Shown here piece by piece: positions 11,552 through 23,268 of a stretch of DNA of 64,000 nt. How positions within the stretch are numbered: the first letter of the stretch is position 1; each line of letters opens with the position of its first letter. The DNA is from Pseudorasbora parva (taxonomy: Eukaryota; Chordata; Actinopteri; Cypriniformes; Gobionidae). A program made the position numbers and the translations under genes. Under the pieces are notes generated by a model that saw nothing but the letters and a program-made list of their open reading frames with translations, was not told the DNA's origin and did no database searches. The stretch lies in NCBI RefSeq assembly GCF_024679245.1, contig NC_090177.1, positions 47,961,353 to 48,025,352 of the forward strand. The letters are read 5' to 3'.

Positions 11552-11743
11552 GGGGAAGCACACCGTTCCTGGAGGCACTGCAATACCAGGTCGATGCGTG
11601 GAGTGGACGGAGCAAGCCCCGGTTCCGGCTCCATGTGCCAAAAATCAATTTAATATGCAGTCCCCGGATAGGGGACGTATCAGATATTAAACTGATAACA
11701 ACAGATACTACACTTGATCTTAGCCAAAAGGCCGAGAAGCGAT
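11552..11743 (-). ncRNA. U2: U2 snRNA, copy 7 (C45G variant)
   Basis: Same C45G change as copy 3 (here at 11,699), exactly 7,316 bp = 4 units away. Confidence 0.96.
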
Positions 11744-12751
11744 GACACAATGACGCAGCGGCAGGGGAGCCGGCAAAGGCGACGCCCATCTGGGAAGCGG
11801 TGAGGGGGGGAGGGTTGGCAAAGGCCTTACGTCGTAGAGACCTGAAACTTTGAGGGATGGTACTAGCCACTCGCTCTACAACATCACCAAGGCTGGCCCC
11901 CCGATGGGCCCGGCACGAAATGGCTCGTAGCTCCCAAACCGCACGCCGCAGAACCAAGTGTCTTATATCATCGGAATCCTTGGCTCGAGCCGAGCGAGAC
12001 GCATGCCTCGGATTCGAAGGTTGCGCTGGCGAAATTTTCGGGTATTTGGGATTTTGTGAAAAACCTACTTTTGCACACTAGTCCTAGGTCTTTTGCCCGA
12101 TCTGGCCCAAACCAGTGCAGAAAGATTCTCTGGAGTCTGACTGTCCGTCCAGATCGGAAAAAAAGTGGGAATTTCGATTCAGCTTGGCGGCGGCAGGCCG
12201 AAACCTACGGGCTGGGCGAGGCGGGGTCTGCTAGAACGGCTATAGCTCTTGGACGGAACGAGACAATTTCACCCAAGCCGGTACACCCGTGCACGGGCTC
12301 AGTCTGGGGTCAGGCGAGAAAGGACGCGGTGAATGGCCACCTAGTGGCGCTTTAAAATGAAAAAGCAACAACATGAGAGCGGCTATAGGCGAACGTATGT
12401 CGCGTGCTTTTTCACAGCACGCGCACGAGACAGTCGTACCATACGACAGAAAACCTCCATCCGAACAACTTTGCCTTTGGGACCACTGCTGTCAATCAAC
12501 TCGTCCGTTGAATATCAAAGTTTGTGGGAAAAACCACATTCGGCAAACCGGTCGCAGGTTTCGACAACCTCGATGAAAACAAACGCAGTTCAGTTCTCTG
12601 AACTCTCCGGGTCACTGGCTGACACAGCAGAAAGAGACAGAAACATAACAAAACTGGTGCAACTTCACCCTTTGGGGCAGTGGGCGGCGCCACAAGCGTC
12701 AAGAACCGCACGCTTTTTCCCTCCACGCTATCTGCTTTTAACCAGTGTGTA

Positions 12752-12915
12752 CAGGGGAGAGCGCGAACGCAGTCCCCCACTACCATAAATTACGCAGTCG
12801 AGATTCCCACATTTGGGGAATTCGCAGGGGTCAGCACAACCGGAGTGCAATGGCCGAGCCTCGCCCTGGGTGAACCACCTTCCTGATCATGGTGTCTCCC
12901 CTGCCAGGTAAGTAT
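12752..12915 (-). ncRNA. U1: U1 snRNA, copy 7
   Basis: Intact; last copy with G123; G at -27. Its upstream (CGTG)n tract (about 13,032-13,044) is one repeat shorter, making this unit 1,825 bp. Confidence 0.97.
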
Positions 12916-13376
12916 GAGTTGCCTGGCCTCCAGGCAGAGGCGCCCTATCCCCCTTCGCCATCCTCAAACACGGTGACCTTCCCCTCCCCCAAGAAAAGGA
13001 AGGACGGGGCACCTTCCATTGCTTGACTGCTGCGTGCGTGCGTGACCTTGATTTGAATCAGGTGTCCCTAATCCATCCAACACAAACCCCTGATTCGACT
13101 CATCAGCTCGTTGGTAAAGACTCTCAAATAAGAGGGACATCAAAAAACGTGCTGTGACGGTGATGAGTCAGCCGGCCGGCAACCGACGCTTTTGTTCTTC
13201 TTTTTTCCCTATGCTCATATGACCGCAGCTTGCTGCTTTCTCTGTGGCACGGTCATCGTTGCGTCACCTCATCGTCATTCTGTATGCGCTTCCTGCGTAT
13301 TTCTGTATTCTCTGACAAAATTCCAGTGGTGTTGTTGGTTCTTCTATTAGTCACAACAATTCGCAGTCCCCAAAAA

Positions 13377-13568
13377 GGGGAAGCACACCGTTCCTGGAGG
13401 CACTGCAATACCAGGTCGATGCGTGGAGTGGACGGAGCAAGCCCCGGTTCCGGCTCCATGTGCCAAAAATCAATTTAATATGCAGTCCCCGGATAGGGGA
13501 CGTATCAGATATTAAACTGATAAGAACAGATACTACACTTGATCTTAGCCAAAAGGCCGAGAAGCGAT
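13377..13568 (-). ncRNA. U2: U2 snRNA, copy 8
   Basis: Intact; upstream change at 13,748 (-180), shared only with copy 9. Confidence 0.97.
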
Positions 13569-14576
13569 GACACAATGACGCAGCGGCAGGGGAGCCGGCA
13601 AAGGCGACGCCCATCTGGGAAGCGGTGAGGGGGGGAGGGTTGGCAAAGGCCTTACGTCGTAGAGACCTGAAACTTTGAGGGATGGTACTAGCCACTCGCT
13701 CTACAACATCACCAAGGCTGGCCCCCCGATGGGCCCGGCACGAAATGACTCGTAGCTCCCAAACCGCACGCCGCAGAACCAAGTGTCTTATATCATCGGA
13801 ATCCTTGGCTCGAGCCGAGCGAGACGCATGCCTCGGATTCGAAGGTTGCGCTGGCGAAATTTTCGGGTATTTGGGATTTTGTGAAAAACCTACTTTTGCA
13901 CACTAGTCCTAGGTCTTTTGCCCGATCTGGCCCAAACCAGTGCAGAAAGATTCTCTGGAGTCTGACTGTCCGTCCAGATCGGAAAAAAAGTGGGAATTTC
14001 GATTCAGCTTGGCGGCGGCAGGCCGAAACCTACGGGCTGGGCGAGGCGGGGTCTGCTAGAACGGCTATAGCTCTTGGACGGAACGAGACAATTTCACCCA
14101 AGCCGGTACACCCGTGCACGGGCTCAGTCTGGGGTCAGGCGAGAAAGGACGCGGTGAATGGCCACCTAGTGGCGCTTTAAAATGAAAAAGCAACAACATG
14201 AGAGCGGCTATAGGCGAACGTATGTCGCGTGCTTTTTCACAGCACGCGCACGAGACAGTCGTACCATACGACAGAAAACCTCCATCCGAACAACTTTGCC
14301 TTTGGGACCACTGCTGTCAATCAACTCGTCCGTTGAATATCAAAGTTTGTGGGAAAAACCACATTCGGCAAACCGGTCGCAGGTTTCGACAACCTCGATG
14401 AAAACAAACGCAGTTCAGTTCTCTGAACTCTCCGGGTCACTGGCTGACACAGCAGAAAGAGACAGAAACATAACAAAACTGGTGCAACTTCACCCTTTGG
14501 GGCAGTGGGCGGCGCCACAAGCGTCAAGAACCGCACGCTTTTTCCCTCCACGCTATCTGCTTTTAACCAGTGTGTA

Positions 14577-14740
14577 CAGGGGAGAGCGCGAACGCAGTCC
14601 CCCACTACCATAAATTATGCAGTCGAGATTCCCACATTTGGGGAATTCGCAGGGGTCAGCACAACCGGAGTGCAATGGCCGAGCCTCGCCCTGGGTGAAC
14701 CACCTTCCTGATCATGGTGTCTCCCCTGCCAGGTAAGTAT
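14577..14740 (-). ncRNA. U1: U1 snRNA, copy 8
   Basis: Intact; first copy with A at nt 123 (GCATAATTTATGG), the base also found in human U1. All later copies share it. G at -27. Confidence 0.97.
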
Positions 14741-15205
14741 GAGTTGCCTGGCCTCCAGGCAGAGGCGCCCTATCCCCCTTCGCCATCCTCAAACACGGTG
14801 ACCTTCCCCTCCCCCAAGAAAAGGAAGGACGGGGCACCTTCCATTGCTTGACTGCTGCGTGCGTGCGTGCGTGACCTTGATTTGAATCAGGTGTCCCTAA
14901 TCCATCCAACACAAACCCCTGATTCGACTCATCAGCTCGTTGGTAAAGACTCTCAAATAAGAGGGACATCAAAAAACGTGCTGTGACGGTGATGAGTCAG
15001 CCGGCCGGCAACCGACGCTTTTGTTCTTCTTTTTTCCCTATGCTCATATGACCGCAGCTTGCTGCTTTCTCTGTGGCACGGTCATCGTTGCGTCACCTCA
15101 TCGTCATTCTGTATGCGCTTCCTGCGTATTTCTGTATTCTCTGACAAAATTCCAGTGGTGTTGTTGGTTCTTCTATTAGTCACAACAATTCGCAGTCCCC
15201 AAAAA

Positions 15206-15397
15206 GGGGAAGCACACCGTTCCTGGAGGCACTGCAATACCAGGTCGATGCGTGGAGTGGACGGAGCAAGCCCCGGTTCCGGCTCCATGTGCCAAAAATC
15301 AATTTAATATGCAGTCCCCGGATAGGGGACGTATCAGATATTAAACTGATAAGAACAGATACTACACTTGATCTTAGCCAAAAGGCCGAGAAGCGAT
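15206..15397 (-). ncRNA. U2: U2 snRNA, copy 9
   Basis: Intact; -180 change at 15,577 shared with copy 8, so the two units look like recent duplicates. Confidence 0.97.
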
Positions 15398-16405
15398 GAC
15401 ACAATGACGCAGCGGCAGGGGAGCCGGCAAAGGCGACGCCCATCTGGGAAGCGGTGAGGGGGGGAGGGTTGGCAAAGGCCTTACGTCGTAGAGACCTGAA
15501 ACTTTGAGGGATGGTACTAGCCACTCGCTCTACAACATCACCAAGGCTGGCCCCCCGATGGGCCCGGCACGAAATGACTCGTAGCTCCCAAACCGCACGC
15601 CGCAGAACCAAGTGTCTTATATCATCGGAATCCTTGGCTCGAGCCGAGCGAGACGCATGCCTCGGATTCGAAGGTTGCGCTGGCGAAATTTTCGGGTATT
15701 TGGGATTTTGTGAAAAACCTACTTTTGCACACTAGTCCTAGGTCTTTTGCCCGATCTGGCCCAAACCAGTGCAGAAAGATTCTCTGGAGTCTGACTGTCC
15801 GTCCAGATCGGAAAAAAAGTGGGAATTTCGATTCAGCTTGGCGGCGGCAGGCCGAAACCTACGGGCTGGGCGAGGCGGGGTCTGCTAGAACGGCTATAGC
15901 TCTTGGACGGAACGAGACAATTTCACCCAAGCCGGTACACCCGTGCACGGGCTCAGTCTGGGGTCAGGCGAGAAAGGACGCGGTGAATGGCCACCTAGTG
16001 GCGCTTTAAAATGAAAAAGCAACAACATGAGAGCGGCTATAGGCGAACGTATGTCGCGTGCTTTTTCACAGCACGCGCACGAGACAGTCGTACCATACGA
16101 CAGAAAACCTCCATCCGAACAACTTTGCCTTTGGGACCACTGCTGTCAATCAACTCGTCCGTTGAATATCAAAGTTTGTGGGAAAAACCACATTCGGCAA
16201 ACCGGTCGCAGGTTTCGACAACCTCGATGAAAACAAACGCAGTTCAGTTCTCTGAACTCTCCGGGTCACTGGCTGACACAGCAGAAAGAGACAGAAACAT
16301 AACAAAACTGGTGCAACTTCACCCTTTGGGGCAGTGGGCGGCGCCACAAGCGTCAAGAACCGCACGCTTTTTCCCTCCACGCTATCTGCTTTTAACCAGT
16401 GTGTA

Positions 16406-16569
16406 CAGGGGAGAGCGCGAACGCAGTCCCCCACTACCATAAATTATGCAGTCGAGATTCCCACATTTGGGGAATTCGCAGGGGTCAGCACAACCGGAGT
16501 GCAATGGCCGAGCCTCGCCCTGGGTGAACCACCTTCCTGATCATGGTGTCTCCCCTGCCAGGTAAGTAT
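16406..16569 (-). ncRNA. U1: U1 snRNA, copy 9
   Basis: Intact; A123; G at -27. Confidence 0.97.
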
Positions 16570-17038
16570 GAGTTGCCTGGCCTCCAGGCAGAGGCGCCCT
16601 ATCCCCCTTCGCCATCCTCAAACACGGTGACCTTCCCCTCCCCCAAGAAAAGGAAGGACGGGGCACCTTCCATTGCTTGACTGCTGCGTGCGTGCGTGCG
16701 TGACCTTGATTTGAATCAGGTGTCCCTAATCCATCCAACACAAACCCCTGATTCGACTCATCAGCTCGTTGGTAAAGACTCTCAAATAAGAGGGACATCA
16801 AAAAACGTGCTGTGACGGTGATGAGTCAGCCGGCCGGCAACCGACGCTTTTGTTCTTCTTTTTTCCCTATGCTCATATGACCGCAGCTTGCTGCTTTCTC
16901 TGTGGCACGGTCATCGTTGCGTCACCTCATCGTCATTCTGTATGCGCTTCCTGCGTATTTCTGTATTCTCTGACAAAAAAAATTCCAGTGGTGTTGTTGG
17001 TTCTTCTATTAGTCACAACAATTCGCAGTCCCCAAAAA

Positions 17039-17230
17039 GGGGAAGCACACCGTTCCTGGAGGCACTGCAATACCAGGTCGATGCGTGGAGTGGACGGAGC
17101 AAGCCCCGGTTCCGGCTCCATGTGCCAAAAATCAATTTAATATGCAGTCCCCGGATAGGGGACGTATCAGATATTAAACTGATAAGAACAGATACTACAC
17201 TTGATCTTAGCCAAAAGGCCGAGAAGCGAT
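17039..17230 (-). ncRNA. U2: U2 snRNA, copy 10
   Basis: Intact; first unit with the A8 tract in the 3' flank (near 16,975-16,982). Private A-to-T at 17,327 (-97). Confidence 0.97.
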
Positions 17231-18238
17231 GACACAATGACGCAGCGGCAGGGGAGCCGGCAAAGGCGACGCCCATCTGGGAAGCGGTGAGGGGGGGAGG
17301 GTTGGCAAAGGCCTTACGTCGTAGAGTCCTGAAACTTTGAGGGATGGTACTAGCCACTCGCTCTACAACATCACCAAGGCTGGCCCCCCGATGGGCCCGG
17401 CACGAAATGGCTCGTAGCTCCCAAACCGCACGCCGCAGAACCAAGTGTCTTATATCATCGGAATCCTTGGCTCGAGCCGAGCGAGACGCATGCCTCGGAT
17501 TCGAAGGTTGCGCTGGCGAAATTTTCGGGTATTTGGGATTTTGTGAAAAACCTACTTTTGCACACTAGTCCTAGGTCTTTTGCCCGATCTGGCCCAAACC
17601 AGTGCAGAAAGATTCTCTGGAGTCTGACTGTCCGTCCAGATCGGAAAAAAAGTGGGAATTTCGATTCAGCTTGGCGGCGGCAGGCCGAAACCTACGGGCT
17701 GGGCGAGGCGGGGTCTGCTAGAACGGCTATAGCTCTTGGACGGAACGAGACAATTTCACCCAAGCCGGTACACCCGTGCACGGGCTCAGTCTGGGGTCAG
17801 GCGAGAAAGGACGCGGTGAATGGCCACCTAGTGGCGCTTTAAAATGAAAAAGCAACAACATGAGAGCGGCTATAGGCGAACGTATGTCGCGTGCTTTTTC
17901 ACAGCACGCGCACGAGACAGTCGTACCATACGACAGAAAACCTCCATCCGAACAACTTTGCCTTTGGGACCACTGCTGTCAATCAACTCGTCCGTTGAAT
18001 ATCAAAGTTTGTGGGAAAAACCACATTCGGCAAACCGGTCGCAGGTTTCGACAACCTCGATGAAAACAAACGCAGTTCAGTTCTCTGAACTCTCCGGGTC
18101 ACTGGCTGACACAGCAGAAAGAGACAGAAACATAACAAAACTGGTGCAACTTCACCCTTTGGGGCAGTGGGCGGCGCCACAAGCGTCAAGAACCGCACGC
18201 TTTTTCCCTCCACGCTATCTGCTTTTAACCAGTGTGTA

Positions 18239-18402
18239 CAGGGGAGAGCGCGAACGCAGTCCCCCACTACCATAAATTATGCAGTCGAGATTCCCACATT
18301 TGGGGAATTCGCAGGGGTCAGCACAACCGGAGTGCAATGGCCGAGCCTCGCCCTGGGTGAACCACCTTCCTGATCATGGTGTCTCCCCTGCCAGGTAAGT
18401 AT
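18239..18402 (-). ncRNA. U1: U1 snRNA, copy 10
   Basis: Intact; A123; G at -27. Confidence 0.97.
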
Positions 18403-18871
18403 GAGTTGCCTGGCCTCCAGGCAGAGGCGCCCTATCCCCCTTCGCCATCCTCAAACACGGTGACCTTCCCCTCCCCCAAGAAAAGGAAGGACGGGGCACC
18501 TTCCATTGCTTGACTGCTGCGTGCGTGCGTGCGTGACCTTGATTTGAATCAGGTGTCCCTAATCCATCCAACACAAACCCCTGATTCGACTCATCAGCTC
18601 GTTGGTAAAGACTCTCAAATAAGAGGGACATCAAAAAACGTGCTGTGACGGTGATGAGTCAGCCGGCCGGCAACCGACGCTTTTGTTCTTCTTTTTTCCC
18701 TATGCTCATATGACCGCAGCTTGCTGCTTTCTCTGTGGCACGGTCATCGTTGCGTCACCTCATCGTCATTCTGTATGCGCTTCCTGCGTATTTCTGTATT
18801 CTCTGACAAAAAAAATTCCAGTGGTGTTGTTGGTTCTTCTATTAGTCACAACAATTCGCAGTCCCCAAAAA

Positions 18872-19063
18872 GGGGAAGCACACCGTTCCTGGAGGCACTG
18901 CAATACCAGGTCGATGCGTGGAGTGGACGGAGCAAGCCCCGGTTCCGGCTCCATGTGCCAAAAATCAATTTAATATGCAGTCCCCGGATAGGGGACGTAT
19001 CAGATATTAAACTGATAAGAACAGATACTACACTTGATCTTAGCCAAAAGGCCGAGAAGCGAT
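18872..19063 (-). ncRNA. U2: U2 snRNA, copy 11 (YR element 326 bp upstream)
   Basis: Intact gene and PSE; A8 3' flank. A C-to-A change at 19,188 (-125) is shared only with copy 12. The YR element begins at 19,392, so the core promoter is untouched, but anything farther upstream is displaced by 6.4 kb. Confidence 0.97.
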
Positions 19064-19391
19064 GACACAATGACGCAGCGGCAGGGGAGCCGGCAAAGGC
19101 GACGCCCATCTGGGAAGCGGTGAGGGGGGGAGGGTTGGCAAAGGCCTTACGTCGTAGAGACCTGAAACTTTGAGGGATGGTACTAGCAACTCGCTCTACA
19201 ACATCACCAAGGCTGGCCCCCCGATGGGCCCGGCACGAAATGGCTCGTAGCTCCCAAACCGCACGCCGCAGAACCAAGTGTCTTATATCATCGGAATCCT
19301 TGGCTCGAGCCGAGCGAGACGCATGCCTCGGATTCGAAGGTTGCGCTGGCGAAATTTTCGGGTATTTGGGATTTTGTGAAAAACCTACTTT

Positions 19392-19506
19392 CATGAGTTC
19401 ACACTTACAAATAATTCAGATAGAATAAATGGTATGCGTATTTGGCGTGCTGTCCGAGGAGAGGGCTCCGAGCTCGGTATTTGGCCCGAACCCAGAGTAC
19501 TCCCCC
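19392..19506. repeat. YR element terminal repeat A, outer copy
   Basis: 115 bp starting CATGAGTTCACAC and ending TACTCCCCC, identical by eye to 19749-19863. The 59 bp that follow contain a 7-bp stem CTGGTTA/TAACCAG (19514-19534) and no match to the copy-2 flank. Confidence 0.9.
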
Positions 19507-19565
19507 CGTATTTCTGGTTAGGAAAGTTAACCAGGTGCGTGTGAGGTAGAAGGGGTGGTGGAGGG

Positions 19566-19748
19566 ATGCTGCAAACTTTGTCAAGGAACGTTGGTGAGTT
19601 GACTGGGTATTTATGTGATCCTCCACTTGAGCTGATTGGTAGACATGTTGATTACTGATTGTTGACAGCTGGTTGGAATGACATCATGATTAGGTAGATC
19701 ATTTGAACGTGCTTCTCCCGAACTTAGTTTTTTTAAGAAACATCATTT
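19566..19748. repeat. YR element terminal repeat B, inner copy, with TTT junction
   Basis: 180 bp plus TTT, matching 25658-25840. The junction CATCA-TTT-CATGAG at 19741-19754 is the sequence expected if the two element ends were joined in a circle. Confidence 0.88.
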
Positions 19749-19863
19749 CATGAGTTCACACTTACAAATAATTCAGATAGAATAAATGGTATGCGTATTT
19801 GGCGTGCTGTCCGAGGAGAGGGCTCCGAGCTCGGTATTTGGCCCGAACCCAGAGTACTCCCCC
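19749..19863. repeat. YR element terminal repeat A, inner copy
   Basis: Second 115-bp A repeat, followed by the interior. The 19864-20079 stretch shows no gene. Confidence 0.88.
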
Positions 19864-20079
19864 AAAAAATTGCTACTAGCATAGGACAGCAGCCAGTAAA
19901 TGATGTTGATGCCCCCCAAAAGTTGCAGAGCATGAACTGGTGCTGTGCCAATCGAAGGGGGGGATAGTCACTGGATCGGGAGATCTTGTTCATTATTGTC
20001 TGAGGTTTGTATGGTCGTGATATCAGAAAGGTGAACCTCGTTGGTAGTCAGCTGGGGTGGTTGCGTGTAGGCGAGAGGA

Positions 20080-21862
20080 GATAGCAGTGCTGTGGCAGTG
20101 GAGACGAGCTGTTTCAGCATACTTTCAAACGTATCCAATGAGCTGGCTGTACAAAGAATTAGGCTCCTGTATGAGTTGAGAAGATGACACTGCTCTGAGG
20201 GTGGGACAAGTTTGGATGGAGGAACAGAACTCCTGCGGGAGTGAGGTTGGTGATACTGCTGTGGCAGTGGAGATGAGCCCTTTTAAATCTGCTTTCCAAA
20301 CTATCCGAAGACCCAGTTGTACAGAGAATTGGGCTCCTGTGGGGTGGAGAAGGTGAGACTGCTGAGACAGTGAAACAGGTTTTGAAAAGACGTATCAGAG
20401 CTCCTGCGGGAGCGAAATTGACTATAACTGCTGCGGCAGAGGATACGAGACGTTTCAACTTGCTTTCCAACTATCCAAACGAACAATTTGCACGGATGAT
20501 TGGGCTCCTGTGGGAATGGAGATGACGACATTGCTGTGGTATTGAAACGAGTTTCAATGGAGTATCGGGCTTTGCGAGAGCTGAGTTGTCGATACTGCTG
20601 CAGCCGTGGAGACGAGCCATTTTAACTTGTTTTTCGAAACCAGTGAGCCGGGTTGGACGTAGAACTGACACTCCTGCGGAAATATGGAGAAATCACTGCT
20701 GCGGCAGTACAAGCAAGTTGAATGGAAAAATTTAACTCTTGCGGGTGCTGTGGCAGTGGAGGCCTTTGGGTGGAGGAACTGGCTTCTGTTGGAGCGGAGG
20801 AGATGACACTGTTTTGCAGTAAAGTCGGTTGGAGAAACTGGGCTTCTGCTGGAGCGAATGAGATAACACTGCTGCAGCAGTGAGAACTAGCTGGATGGAA
20901 AAGCTTAGCTTCTGTTAGAACGGAGGAGATACTGCTGCGGCAGTGAGAGCCGGCTGGATGGGGAATACTGAGCTTCTATTGGAGCGGAGGAGATAACACT
21001 GCTGCGGCAGTGAGAGCCAGCTGGATGGAGAATCCTGAACTTCCATTAGAGCAAAGGAGATACTGCTGCGGCAGTGAGAGCCAGCTGAATGGAGAATCCT
21101 GAGCTTTTGTTAGAGCGGAGAAGATAACACTGCTGCGGCTGTGAGAGCCGGCTGGTTGAAGAATCCTGAACTTTTGTTAGAGCGGAGGAGATAATACTGC
21201 TGCGGCAGTGAAAGCCAGCTGGATGGGGAATACTGAGCTTCTGTTAGAACAGAGGAGATAACTGCTGCGGCAGTGAGAGCCAGCTGGATGGAGAATCCTG
21301 AGCTTTTGTTAGAGCGGAGGAGATAACACTGCTGCGGCAGTGACAGCCAGCTGGATGGAGAATCCTGAACTTTTGTTAGAGTGGAGGAGATAACACTGCT
21401 GCGGCAGTGAGAGCCAGCTGGATGGGGAATACTGAGCTTCTGTTAGAGCAGGGGAGATACTGCTGCGGCAGTGACAGCCAGCTGGATGGAGGATCTTGAG
21501 CTTCTGTTAGAGTGGAGGAGATAACACTGCTGCGGCAGTGAGAGCCAGCTGGATGGAGAATCCTGAGCTTCTGTTAGAGCGGAGGCGATAACACTGCTGC
21601 GGCAGTGAGAGCAAGCTGGATGGAGAATCCTGAGCTTCTGTTAGAGCGGACGAGATAACACTGCTGCGGCAGTGACAGCCAGCTGGATGGGGAATCCTGA
21701 ACTTTTGTTAGAGCGGAGGAGATAACACTGCTGCGGCAGTGACAGCCAGCTGGATGGAGAATCCTGAACTTTTGTTAGAGCAGAGGAGATAACACTGCTG
21801 CAGTGAAAAATTTGAGGTGGGTTCCTGCAGGAGTGACTGGAGAGATGCTGCTACGGCAGTGA
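20080..21862. repeat. Hairpin minisatellite 1 of YR element copy 1
   Basis: Tandem units, about 62-68 bp and very regular from about 20,860 to 21,800, longer and more diverged before that. Nearly every unit has the perfect 6-bp hairpin CACTGC-TGCG-GCAGTG. Many also have a second small hairpin such as GCTCC-TGTG-GGAGC or its degraded form GCTTCTGTTAGAGC. Read on the plus strand, C(TGCG)G is a UNCG-type tetraloop with a C-G closing pair. Near 20,231 the second hairpin is ACTCC-TGCG-GGAGT, a compensatory pair change. It lies 3' of the recombinase on the coding strand. Function unknown. Confidence 0.85.
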
Positions 21863-21964
21863 ATATTATTGATTCATTTAATGAATTTGGTGATGTTGAA
21901 TTGGAGTGGATGTGGTGATCCTGTAGGATTGAGTGTATGGAAACAGGCTGAAGCTGAAACAATT

Positions 21965-23080
21965 TTAGCTGATGAGGGTCTGTTGGGCTTCTTTGATGTG
22001 GGAGCGATTGGAGCGGATGTAGCTCTTGAAAGCCTCTGACGACCAGCGACCAAGTTTTTGGATCTGGTGCTGGGAGAGACCTTTTTGAGCAGTTGTGGTT
22101 GCTGCACCTATGCGGAATGAATGGCTAGAAAAGTTGTCTGCCGAGATGCCGGATAGAATCAGTATAGACTTGAGGTGTTTTTGGAACCAGAAACGTGTGA
22201 CAGGGCGGTTAGCATCGTCTGTGAAGAGTGGTTCAGATAAAAGTTTAGTCTGCAAACTTCTGAAATGTAGGTTGGCTAAAATGGATTGATACGGCTGGAT
22301 TGGTGATGGAAGGTTGAAAATGTAAATGGATTGCCCTTTTTTCATTTGATCCGTCTTGCTTTGTTTGATGAAGTAAGAGATTGTTTCGTCATCTAGCACT
22401 GCTAGGTCTGAAATTATAGGATGAAGCTTTGGATTGAAGGTGGACGTGATGGTAATTTCTGAGCTTCTGAGAAAACCGGAGCCAGCCAATATGAACATTG
22501 CATCCAGAGTGCGGGCAGTATTGGTGGAGTGGTAGCCTTGGCGGAGGGTGGAGATACATTTGGTAAGTATGTCTAGAGTTATTGGTTGTCTGGGTGGGTG
22601 GGTTGAGTTTTTTGGATGCCTTTGATGAGCATGGAAGTTTGTGAATTGGTTATTTCTGGAGAGGGCAGACCAAACACAAGTTTGTTGAATTCAGCTTAGA
22701 TGACCCTTGATGGAGCTGACTTGGAGGTTCTTGATGCTGTTGAAATAAGATATGAATGAAGTGATGGTAAGCAAAGAATAATCTGGAAAATTCAGCTTGT
22801 ATATGGAGTGAAAAGACTTGAAACACTTCCATGCAGTTAGGTAGGATTGAAGGGTTCTGGGGGAAACAGCTTGAAGGATGGAATTGAGAGAAGCGTCAAT
22901 GAGGGGTCTCAATGGGTGGTTTATGGGAATTTTAGCTCTCAATACTTTGGTACTGGGGTTGGGAATGGGAATGGGTCCGCCTCTGGCGCCAACAGCCTGA
23001 ATTTCTGTGAGGATCTGTGCTCTAATGTTGCTGGCGACAGGGGGCAGTTCCAAGGCTGTAGCATTCGGCGGGAAGGGCAT
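21965..23080 (-). pseudogene. Tyrosine recombinase of YR element, copy 1 (one in-frame TGA)
   Basis: Tyrosine recombinases cut and rejoin DNA through a tyrosine nucleophile; in DIRS-like and Crypton elements they integrate the element. The catalytic half (22498-21965, 177 aa) has R11 and E14 in RSSEI, a likely lysine at K48, H126-S-F-R129, G-R-W152 and Y160, so the R-K-H-R-W-Y set looks complete. The half before it resembles the SAM-like core-binding domain (about 23,266-22,694). The two halves are in one frame, separated by a TGA at 22691-22693; the frame stays open from 22690 into the catalytic part. The first ATG in frame is at 23080; a spliced upstream exon is possible. The TGA may be a disabling mutation or a readthrough codon. 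Closest families are DIRS/Ngaro and Crypton recombinases. Confidence 0.82.
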
Positions 23081-23268
23081 CTGTGTTGCAGAAAACAGAG
23101 TGAATGGAGCACTAGTTTGGGAAAAAGTGTTAGGCGGATAGAAACCAGGGACCGAAAACCGCTTGCAGAGGCAACCTCTCGTTTCGGTCGGTCCCCGACA
23201 AAGGAGGAATGGGAAAAAAGCGGAAAGAGGAAAGCTAAGGAGGACAAAAAGCAGCTGGGCCTGCACCG

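Noticed and set aside
20860..21800. CRISPR-like direct repeat array
   Set aside because: Whole ~65-bp units repeat with no unique spacers, and the context is a eukaryotic transposon.
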